Position numbers and translations under genes: made by a program. Under the pieces are notes generated by a model that saw only the letters and a program-made list of their open reading frames with translations, did no database searches and was not told the DNA's origin. DNA of 64,000 nt from VAZQ01 sp046733355 (lineage in GTDB: Bacteria; Pseudomonadota; Alphaproteobacteria; Rhizobiales; Xanthobacteraceae): assembly GCA_046733355.1 (NCBI GenBank), contig JBKPOZ010000032.1, positions 1 through 64,000 on the forward strand, read 5' to 3'. Below, one piece after another: positions 57,825 through 64,000 of this stretch. How positions within the stretch are numbered: the first letter of the stretch is position 1; every line of letters starts with the position of its first letter.

Positions 57825-58871
57825 TTAACGCCGACGAGCGGGTTCGGGCTGTCCGCCCGCTTGTTCCGCCTTCAGCCGTGCTATCGCAGCCGTGATCGGA
57901 GCAAAGGGGCCGAACTTGTGTTGCTCCGCAGAGAAGCCGTCTGCATACGGGCCGTAGGGTGCGTCCACCGGCTTTTCCAGCAGGTTGGGAAAGTCCTTGT
58001 CGAGGCCTGCTTTATGGGGGCGCGGTTGCGAAAGCACGTAGGCCGCAACGTCCCAGGCATCGTCCGCGCTCAGTTGCGGGTTCAGATAATCGGTGCCGTG
58101 CGGCATGTTGAAGTGAATGAAATTTGCCGCAGTAATCAGTCGCGCCATGCCGGCTCCGTCGTTGAAGCTGTCGCTCCCCCACAGGGGCGGCATGAGATAG
58201 CCGAGGTCGACTGTGGGCAGGCTGCGGCGCATGCCTTGCCCCTCGGTGCCGTGACACGCGGCGCAGCTGTTCGTGTAGATCGTTCGTCCGCGCGCGGGAT
58301 CGGCCGCACGATCGAGCTCCGGCATCCTGCCGGCGGCCATGCCCGGGAGAACTTCGCCGGGCGGCACCCCTGTCGAAAGGAATTTGATGTATGCGACCAG
58401 GGCCTGCATTTCAGGCGCGCCCCGCGGCAAGGCCTTGCCGTTCATGCTGCGGGTCATGCAGAAATCGAGACGATCCTCGATGGTCATCGACGCGCCGGAG
58501 CGCGCGCTGTAATGCGGGAATTCATCAAATATTCCGAACAGCGGAATGCCGAACTTTTTGGTGCCGGCCTGAAGATGACAATTGCTGCACGCAAGATTGT
58601 TGCCGGCGAAGCGCTTGGCCGGATCCGGCACCTCGGGACCGATATGGGCATAGGTGGCGGTGATCAGATCGCGCCCCCGCCGCACCAGGCGCCCATGTGC
58701 ATCGTCAGGCAGCGCGCTGATCTCCGGCACCGTCCAGATCGGCAATGCGGTAGATTGAGCCAAGCTGCGCGCGATACCCAAATAGCCGCCGACGCAGGCG
58801 GCCAGGAAAACAAATGCGACGGCAACCGTGGCCACCGAAGCCTGCACATACACGGACCATGTTCTCATCAT
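57825..58871 (-). CDS. Dihaem cytochrome c, thiosulfate dehydrogenase (TsdA)-like
   Basis: A 348-residue exported or membrane-anchored protein (hydrophobic segment about 11-33) with two haem c motifs, CSNCH (95-99) and CAACH (203-207). The first domain has NNLACSNCHLQAGTKKFG and EDRLDFCMTRSMNGKALP, in which Cys138 corresponds to the unusual axial Cys ligand of TsdA. The second domain has NMPHGTDYL with a possible axial Met256. TsdA oxidises thiosulfate to tetrathionate or the reverse in the periplasm. No sox or tsdB genes are adjacent. Confidence 0.88.
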   Translation of the reverse strand: MMRTWSVYVQASVATVAVAFVFLAACVGGYLGIARSLAQSTALPIWTVPEISALPDDAHGRLVRRGRDLITATYAHIGPEVPDPAKRFAGNNLACSNCHLQAGTKKFGIPLFGIFDEFPHYSARSGASMTIEDRLDFCMTRSMNGKALPRGAPEMQALVAYIKFLSTGVPPGEVLPGMAAGRMPELDRAADPARGRTIYTNSCAACHGTEGQGMRRSLPTVDLGYLMPPLWGSDSFNDGAGMARLITAANFIHFNMPHGTDYLNPQLSADDAWDVAAYVLSQPRPHKAGLDKDFPNLLEKPVDAPYGPYADGFSAEQHKFGPFAPITAAIARLKAEQAGGQPEPARRR

Positions 58872-58896
58872 AAGCTACCCGAGATGGTAGGCAGAA

Positions 58897-59886
58897 TTAC
58901 TCGATCACCTGGTTGGCGCGCAGCAGGATCGTTTCCGGAATGGAGAGGCCCATGGCCTTGGCGGCCTTGAGATTCACGATAAGCTCGAATTTGGTCGCTT
59001 GCTCGACCGGAAGATCGCCCGGCTTGGCTCCCTTGAGCACCCGGTCAACGTATGTTGCCAGTCGACGCCATGTGTCGAAAATGCTGGTGAAATACGCCAT
59101 GACCCCGCCGTCAGGGATGTAATCGAGATTTCCATACACTGCAGGAAGTCGATGGCGCGCGGCGAAGCCGATGATTTTTTCGCGGTTAGAGACGAGATTC
59201 GCGTCCGATTCGACAATCAATCCGCTGGGGCGCATGGCCGCTATTGCCTCAAGCGCGCGATCGATTTCCTCAGGGTCCCGTGCAGTGAAATATTTTACTT
59301 CAAGGCCAAGGCTTGCCGCCGCCATCTGGATGCGATCGAGGTAAATGGTACCAGAAGCGCTCAGTATCGCGACTGTCGTGACCTGGGGAAAGGTTTCCTT
59401 GAGTATCTCCAGCCATTTTTCGCTTAGCGTTGCACTTGCGGTCAGCGACATGCCGGTAATGTTGCCGCCAGGTCTCGCCAGGCTCCTCACGAACCCGGAA
59501 GCAAGGAGATCGGGCGTCGTGGCAATGATGGGAATTGTTGAGGTGGCTTGAACCAGAGCTCGGGTTATCTGAACACCGGGCGATAGGAACAACGCCACGT
59601 TCAGCTGCAGCAGTTCCGCGATAATCTCAGGTAGTCGATCCGGGTTGGAGTCGGCGTAACGCTCTTCCAGAACGAAATGACGTCCCTCTGCATAGCCGAG
59701 ATCGCGCATACCTTGCCGGAATCCCTCCCGCGTCGAATGCTCCGAACCCTTTGCACCAATCCAGATGTAGCCGAGGCGCGCCGGCTTCGGGATTGCTTGG
59801 GCGTATGCGCGCACTGCGAGCGCCGGGGTGGTGCCGAGCAGGAGAGTGAATTCTCGGCGTGTCAAATGATCCAACCGCATTGCCAT
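58897..59886 (-). CDS. ABC transporter substrate-binding protein (ABC_sub_bind / TrpX-like)
   Basis: A 329-residue exported protein with a twin-arginine-like leader (LTRREFTLLLGTTPALA). The family pattern is visible in RLGYIWIGAKGSEHSTREGF, GRHFVLEERYADSNPDRLPE, SLARPGGNITGMSLTA, and the end PVEQATKFELIVNLKAAKAMGL (22 residues in the protein, quoted here in part). Relatives bind aromatic amino acids or sugars. No permease or ATPase lies next to it. It is 25 bases upstream of the cytochrome c gene on the same strand and divergent from the amidohydrolase gene. Confidence 0.88.
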   Translation of the reverse strand: MAMRLDHLTRREFTLLLGTTPALAVRAYAQAIPKPARLGYIWIGAKGSEHSTREGFRQGMRDLGYAEGRHFVLEERYADSNPDRLPEIIAELLQLNVALFLSPGVQITRALVQATSTIPIIATTPDLLASGFVRSLARPGGNITGMSLTASATLSEKWLEILKETFPQVTTVAILSASGTIYLDRIQMAAASLGLEVKYFTARDPEEIDRALEAIAAMRPSGLIVESDANLVSNREKIIGFAARHRLPAVYGNLDYIPDGGVMAYFTSIFDTWRRLATYVDRVLKGAKPGDLPVEQATKFELIVNLKAAKAMGLSIPETILLRANQVIE

Positions 59887-60051
59887 TCATGCGTGAGGGC
59901 TGCACAGCCATTTTACCGGCTTTCGACCAAACGTCATGCTCCACCGCAGGAAAAACTTGGATACCCGGTGACCGATGAAATCCATTTGGATATTCTGCCG
60001 GGCGCTTTGAGATTCCCAGCCATGGCGAGCGAGGCACAGCGGAAATCGTCC

Positions 60052-61200
60052 ATGACCATTGATCTGATCCTGCGCGGCGGCCGCGTAATCGATCCTTCGC
60101 AGAAGCTCGACACCGTGACCGACGTCGCCTTTGCCAAGGGCAAGGTGGCGCAGATCGGAACGGGATTGAAGGCCGACTCCCAGACCGAGATTCGCGACGT
60201 TTCGGGCACCATCGTTTCGCCGGGTCTGATCGACCTGCATACGCATGTGTACTGGGGAGGCACTTCGCTGGGCATCGACGCCGAGGATTTCTGCCGGAAA
60301 TCCGGCGTGACGACGGCGATCGACACTGGGAGCGCCGGACCCGGTAATTTTGCCGGCTTTCGCAAGCACGTGATCGAGCCTAGCGCCGTGCGCATTCTTG
60401 CTTTTCTTCATGTCTCGTTTGCCGGAATTTTCGGCTTCTCCCGCCGCGTCATGGTGGGCGAGAGCGAGGAGCTTCGCCTGATGGCGCCGCGCGATGCAAT
60501 CGAAGTGGCGAATGCCAACCGCGACATCATTATCGGCATCAAGGTCCGCATCGGTGCGCACGCTTCCGGACGCTCTGGCATGGTGCCGCTCGACATTGCG
60601 CTGCAGGTCGCGGAAGAGGTCGGCATGCCGGTCATGGCGCATATCGATGAGCCGCCGCCGAGCTATGAAGAAGTGATCGCGCGGCTGCGGCCCGGTGACA
60701 TTCTGACCCATGCATTCCGCCCGTGGCCGAATTCGCCGGCCACGGCGCAGGGCACCGTCAAACCGGCAGTACGCGAGGCGCGAGAGCGCGGCGTGCTGTT
60801 CGACATCGGCCACGGCATGGGTTCTTTTGCGTTCAAGACCGCGCGCGCCATGCTCGCCAACGGTTTTTATCCGGACACGATCTCTTCGGACGTGCATGCC
60901 CTGTGCATCAATGGGCCGGCATTCGACCAGGTTACCACCATGTCGAAGTTCCTGTGTCTGGGGATGGAGCTGCCGCACGTGATTGCCGCATCAACAGCCA
61001 ATGCAGCATTCGCCTTACGGCGACTGGAGCTCGGCAGTCTCAAGCCGGGCAGCGCGGGGGACGCGAGCATTCTGTCGGTGAACGAGGGCCGGTTCGATTA
61101 TGTGGATGTCGTCGGCGAGCACCTCACCGGCGATCGCAGGATTGTCGCGGAAGGCGTGGTGATCGGCGGCCGCTGGTGGCATCCGCGCCCCTCGAACTGA
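60052..61200 (+). CDS. Amidohydrolase/deacetylase family protein (dihydroorotase-like)
   Basis: A 382-residue metal-dependent hydrolase. The HxH motif is in LIDLHTHVYWGG (His63, His65), a probable bridging Lys in IIGIKVRIG, metal or catalytic His in MAHIDEPPP, THAFRP and DIGHGMGSF, and the catalytic Asp in SSDVHALC. This layout fits the subgroup annotated amidohydrolase/deacetylase (EF0837-like), which acts on N-acyl or carbamoyl groups; the substrate is unknown. The ATG at 60052 gives the usual TIDLILRGGRVIDP start; 60022 is an alternative. Confidence 0.9.
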   Translation: MTIDLILRGGRVIDPSQKLDTVTDVAFAKGKVAQIGTGLKADSQTEIRDVSGTIVSPGLIDLHTHVYWGGTSLGIDAEDFCRKSGVTTAIDTGSAGPGNFAGFRKHVIEPSAVRILAFLHVSFAGIFGFSRRVMVGESEELRLMAPRDAIEVANANRDIIIGIKVRIGAHASGRSGMVPLDIALQVAEEVGMPVMAHIDEPPPSYEEVIARLRPGDILTHAFRPWPNSPATAQGTVKPAVREARERGVLFDIGHGMGSFAFKTARAMLANGFYPDTISSDVHALCINGPAFDQVTTMSKFLCLGMELPHVIAASTANAAFALRRLELGSLKPGSAGDASILSVNEGRFDYVDVVGEHLTGDRRIVAEGVVIGGRWWHPRPSN

Positions 61201-61231
61201 TTGGTCGCGGTGTTCTCGCGGGAGTAATCAC

Positions 61232-61262
61232 GGTCACCCGCGGGCTTGACCCGCGGGTCCAT
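61232..61262. repeat. REP stem left of the GIY-YIG gene
   Basis: GGTCACCCGCGGGCTTGACC followed by CGCGGGTCCATC is a stem with a CTTGA loop, the same family as at 9008. Together with 61691-61730 it brackets the nuclease gene in inverted orientation. Confidence 0.85.
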
Positions 61263-61331
61263 CTTCTTCGCAAAGAGGATTGCTGGCCAATCAGCTCCAT
61301 GCGGCACTCAGCTCGAGCATGACGACGTTTT

Positions 61332-61637
61332 CTATTGTACGATTTCGTCGTAAAGGTCGCGCCACTCTGGATTCATCGAGACTATTAGATCGATATTCCA
61401 CTCGCGAGGCCAATGCTTGATGTTCTTTTCGCGTTGTATCGCGGCGAGAGCTGTTTCATGGTGCTCATAGTAAACTAGTCTCTTGACACAATAACGTCTT
61501 GTGAACCCGGGGACCAACCCCTCCCGATGCTCGTAAACCCGGCGAATTAGATCATTCGTCACGCCCACATACAGCGCCCCACCCGGACGACTGGCTAGGA
61601 TATAGACCCAGAATGCGGCTTCTTCGCTTTCCCGCAT
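61332..61637 (-). CDS. GIY-YIG family nuclease (URI type)
   Basis: A 101-residue single GIY-YIG domain: FWVYILASRPGGALYVGVTN with the GVTNDLIRRVYEHREG block (Arg of the active site), YEHHETALAAIQREKNIKHW with the metal-binding Glu, and NPEWRDLYDEI at the end. Small proteins of this type are very common in rhizobial and marine genomes and their role is unknown. An ATG at 61688 would add 17 residues; 61637 gives the usual start. The gene lies between two inverted REP stems. Confidence 0.9.
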   Translation of the reverse strand: MRESEEAAFWVYILASRPGGALYVGVTNDLIRRVYEHREGLVPGFTRRYCVKRLVYYEHHETALAAIQREKNIKHWPREWNIDLIVSMNPEWRDLYDEIVQ

Positions 61638-61690
61638 TGATCCGACAATCTCGGTTCCATAAACGTCAGATACTTTGCGCAACTGCATTT

Positions 61691-61730
61691 ACGAAGCGGA
61701 TGGATGCCCGGGTCAAGCCCGGGCATGACG
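61691..61730. repeat. REP stem right of the GIY-YIG gene
   Basis: TGGATGCCCGGGTCAAGCCC followed by GGGCATGACG is a stem with a TCAAG loop, the reverse complement of the loop in the stem at 61232, so the two REPs face each other across the nuclease gene. Confidence 0.85.
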
Positions 61731-61838
61731 TGGGCAACCGGGCGTTGACGCCGCCGGGCGTGTCGCGCCATGCTGGCATACACTTTGCTTGAACGAATGA
61801 GTGCTGGAGAGCAGCACCGGACAGTGGGAGATCAGCTC

Positions 61839-63443
61839 ATGGATCGCAGAACGGTTCTCAAAGGCTTCGCAGGTGCGGGCACGCTGGCAGTGACGGCCAA
61901 CTTTCCGGCGCCGGCTATCGCGCAGGGCACCGCAGCAAAAACCCTGCGGTTCGTGCCGCAAGCCAATCTCGCAAATTTCGATCCCATCTGGGGCACGCAG
62001 TATGTGGTGCGCAATGCATCCGCCATGGTGTGGGACACGCTCTATGGGTCCGACGACAAGCTGCAGCCACAGCGGCAGATGGCGGAATCGGAGGAGGTAT
62101 CCTCTGATGGTCTGACCTGGACCTTCCGGTTGCGCCCCGGGTTGAAGTTTCACGATGGCGAGCCGGTGCGGGCGAAGGACGTGGTGGCAAGCCTCGCCCG
62201 CTGGTCTTCCCGCGATCAGTTGGGACTATCGATCAAAACGATCCAGCAGGAGCTCACCGCCGTCGACGATCGCACCTTCAAATGGGTGCTCAAGAAGCCG
62301 TTTCCCAAGATGCTGCTGGCACTGGGCAAGGTCAGCACGCAGGTGTGCTTCATCATGCCGGAGCGGATCGCGCAGACAGATCCGTTCAAACAGATCACCG
62401 AATATGTCGGCAGCGGTCCGATGCGGTTCGTCAAAGACGAGTGGGTACCCGGGGCCAAAGCCGTATTCGAGAAGTTTCCCGATTATGCGCCGCGGAAGGA
62501 GCACGCTTCCTGGCTGGCGGGCGGCAAGCGCATGCTGGTCGACCGGATCGAATGGGTCATCATGCCCGATCCGGCGACCGCCGCAGCGGCATTGCAGAGT
62601 GGAGAGATAGACTGGTGGGAAACTCCCATTCCCGATCTGGTGCCGCTGTTGCGCAAGAACCGCAATATTGCGGTCGACATCGCCGACCCGCTGGGAAACA
62701 TCGGCGCGTTTCGCATGAACCATCTCTATCCCCCGTTCAAGGACGTGCGCGCGCGCCGCGCCATCCTCATGGCCATGAGCCAGGAAGATTACATGCGCGC
62801 CATCGTCGGCGATGACGACGCTCTGTGGAAGCCGCTGCCAGGCTTCTTCACGCCTGGTACTGCTCTGTACAACGAAGAGGGCGGCGAGATCCTCAAGGGC
62901 AAGCGCGACATCGATGGAGCGAAGAAGCTGCTCGAGCAAAGCGGCTACGCGGGCCAGCCGGTCACCTGCCTGGTGGCGCAGGATTTATCCTACACCAAAG
63001 CGCAAGGAGACGTGACGGCCGATCTGCTCAAGCGCCTCGGCATGAACGTCGATTTCGTCGCAACGGACTGGGGCACCGTCGGTGCGCGGCGTTCGCAGAA
63101 AACGGAGCCGGGCCACGGCGGCTGGCAAATGTTTCACACCTGGCATGCGGGTGCCGATTGCGTGAATCCCGCCGTCTCCATCGGGGTGCGTGCGAACGGC
63201 GACAAAGCTTGGTTCGGCTGGCCGGACATTCCGCCGGTGGAGAAGGAGATAACGGCGTGGTTCGACGCCACGTCGGTTGAGGAGGAGAAGGCCGCGATGC
63301 GGCGGCTGAACAAGGCGGCGCTCGAGGGCGTGGTCTATGCGCCGACGGGCTTCTTCCTCAATTACCAGGCCTGGCGCAAAAATGTGAGCGGCGTCGTCAA
63401 AGGTCCGCTGCCGTTCTTCTGGGAGGTCGGCAAGGCCGCCTGA
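61839..63443 (+). CDS. ABC transporter solute-binding protein family 5 (oligopeptide/dipeptide type), Tat-exported
   Basis: The 534-residue product starts MDRRTVLKGFAGAG, a Tat leader, followed by FPAPAIAQG as the likely cleavage region. The family-5 pattern is clear: TLRFVPQANLANFDPIWGTQ, DGLTWTFRLRPGLKFHDGEPV, VVASLARWSSRD, YVGSGPMRFVKDEW and RRAILMAMSQEDYMRAIVGD. GGGAG precedes the ATG at 61839. Family-5 receptors bind peptides, nickel, haem or plant-derived compounds. A paralogue follows 19 bases later; permease genes may lie beyond the window. Confidence 0.94.
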   Translation: MDRRTVLKGFAGAGTLAVTANFPAPAIAQGTAAKTLRFVPQANLANFDPIWGTQYVVRNASAMVWDTLYGSDDKLQPQRQMAESEEVSSDGLTWTFRLRPGLKFHDGEPVRAKDVVASLARWSSRDQLGLSIKTIQQELTAVDDRTFKWVLKKPFPKMLLALGKVSTQVCFIMPERIAQTDPFKQITEYVGSGPMRFVKDEWVPGAKAVFEKFPDYAPRKEHASWLAGGKRMLVDRIEWVIMPDPATAAAALQSGEIDWWETPIPDLVPLLRKNRNIAVDIADPLGNIGAFRMNHLYPPFKDVRARRAILMAMSQEDYMRAIVGDDDALWKPLPGFFTPGTALYNEEGGEILKGKRDIDGAKKLLEQSGYAGQPVTCLVAQDLSYTKAQGDVTADLLKRLGMNVDFVATDWGTVGARRSQKTEPGHGGWQMFHTWHAGADCVNPAVSIGVRANGDKAWFGWPDIPPVEKEITAWFDATSVEEEKAAMRRLNKAALEGVVYAPTGFFLNYQAWRKNVSGVVKGPLPFFWEVGKAA

Positions 63444-63462
63444 GCCGCACAAAGGGCGGCAC

Positions 63463-64000
63463 GTGGATCGTAGAGCATTCCTGAAGCGGGCTAGCGCAGC
63501 GGCTGCTGCGATTGGCGGGCTTGCCAAGCCCGCGATGTCACAAGGCGTAGCCGCGCGGACGCTGCGCCTCGTGCCCCATGCCGATCTCGCCAATTTCGAT
63601 CCGATCTGGACCACGGCCTACATTGCGCGCAATGCCGGCCTCCTGGTGTACGACACGCTCTACGGCGTCGACAGCCGGCTGGCGCCGCAGCGCCAGATGA
63701 TCGAGTCCGAAGAAGTGTCTGCAGATGGTTTGATCTGGACATTTCGGCTGCGGCCGCACTTGAAATTCCATGATGGCGAGCCGGTCCTGGCACGGGATGC
63801 GGTCACCAGCATCCGGCGCTGGGCCGCACGCGAGCCGATGGGCCAGATGATCAAGGCAATCGAGAATGAGCTCGCCCCCATCGATGATTGGACCTTCCGC
63901 TGGTCACTGCAGCGGCCGTTTCCGAGAATGCTGTCGGCGCTGGGCACGATCTCGACGCCGTGCTGTTTCATCATGCCGATGCGCATCGCTGCAACTGATC
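63463..64000 (+). CDS. ABC transporter solute-binding protein family 5, second copy (cut by window end)
   Basis: The frame starts at a GTG after AAAGGGCGG and is open to the end of the window (179 codons). Its leader DRRAFLKRASAAAAAIGGLA is Tat-like. The mature part parallels the upstream gene nearly block by block: TLRLVPHADLANFDPIWTTA, ESEEVSADGLIWTFRLRPHL, KFHDGEPVLARDAV and FPRMLSALGTISTPCCFIMP. Identity to the neighbour is clearly above half by eye, which indicates tandem duplication followed by divergence. The 3' part is not seen. Confidence 0.92.
   Translation, partial: MDRRAFLKRASAAAAAIGGLAKPAMSQGVAARTLRLVPHADLANFDPIWTTAYIARNAGLLVYDTLYGVDSRLAPQRQMIESEEVSADGLIWTFRLRPHLKFHDGEPVLARDAVTSIRRWAAREPMGQMIKAIENELAPIDDWTFRWSLQRPFPRMLSALGTISTPCCFIMPMRIAATD

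Overview
The window is high-G+C alphaproteobacterial DNA, most likely from a Hyphomicrobiales (Rhizobiales) member near Bradyrhizobium, Xanthobacteraceae or Pseudolabrys. The grounds are the cytochrome-oxidase assembly genes running into thrC and an M16 peptidase, the F0 ATP-synthase order I-a-c-b'-b with two b-type subunits, direct-repeat GAAC-N7-GAAC boxes that fit alphaproteobacterial LexA, several periplasmic Bug-type receptors, and many short palindromic REP-like repeats. The assignment is by gene content only.

Layout. 0.3-8 kb: cytochrome c oxidase assembly (CoxF-like, CtaG, DUF983, SURF1), interrupted where subunit III (coxC) would be expected by a vapBC toxin-antitoxin pair between REP-like ends, then thrC, an M16 peptidase and a GNAT acetyltransferase. 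8-11.6 kb: a HAD hydrolase and the F0 operon on the minus strand. 11.8-31 kb: a catabolic region. It holds a lone CO-dehydrogenase-type FAD subunit, a CitE-like lyase, a HTD2/MaoC-like hydratase and a CaiB CoA-transferase (together resembling a mesaconate/itaconate-to-pyruvate route), a DUF3604 hydrolase coupled to the transferase, two Bug receptors, a split aconitase-X enzyme, a complete Liv-type ABC importer, an amidohydrolase, an SDR protein and an acyl-CoA ligase. 31-36 kb: a minus-strand operon encoding a four-subunit fumarate reductase/succinate dehydrogenase relative and a two-subunit class I fumarase. 36-43 kb: a cupin, SDR, acyl-CoA dehydrogenase and thioesterase, membrane proteins, gmd and a third Bug receptor. 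43-50 kb: Ku, a second vapBC pair beside a glpD relic, intact glpD, and malonyl-CoA decarboxylase divergent from a second CaiB transferase. 50-64 kb: a beta-propeller protein, a polytopic membrane protein, an AT-richer stretch with a LexA-like box, a TPR protein, a frameshifted amidase with a MarR-GNAT regulator, a TsdA-like dihaem cytochrome c, an amidohydrolase, a GIY-YIG nuclease between inverted REPs, and two tandem Tat-exported solute-binding proteins, the last cut by the window end.

How the genes may work together. The 19-31 kb plus-strand run has overlapping stops and starts (ATGA/GTGA) from the aconitase-X pair and from the transporter through to the SDR, which suggests import and step-wise breakdown of one small organic acid. 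Its substrate cannot be read from sequence. No dedicated transcriptional regulator sits in this region.

Repeats. At least six families of short palindromic repeats occur. Several begin or end exactly on stop codons of neighbouring genes, one supplies a start codon, one codes for the tail of CtaG, and pairs bracket the first vapBC module and the GIY-YIG gene. No rRNA, tRNA, CRISPR array or complete insertion sequence was recognised. All calls come from reading motifs; no database search was run.
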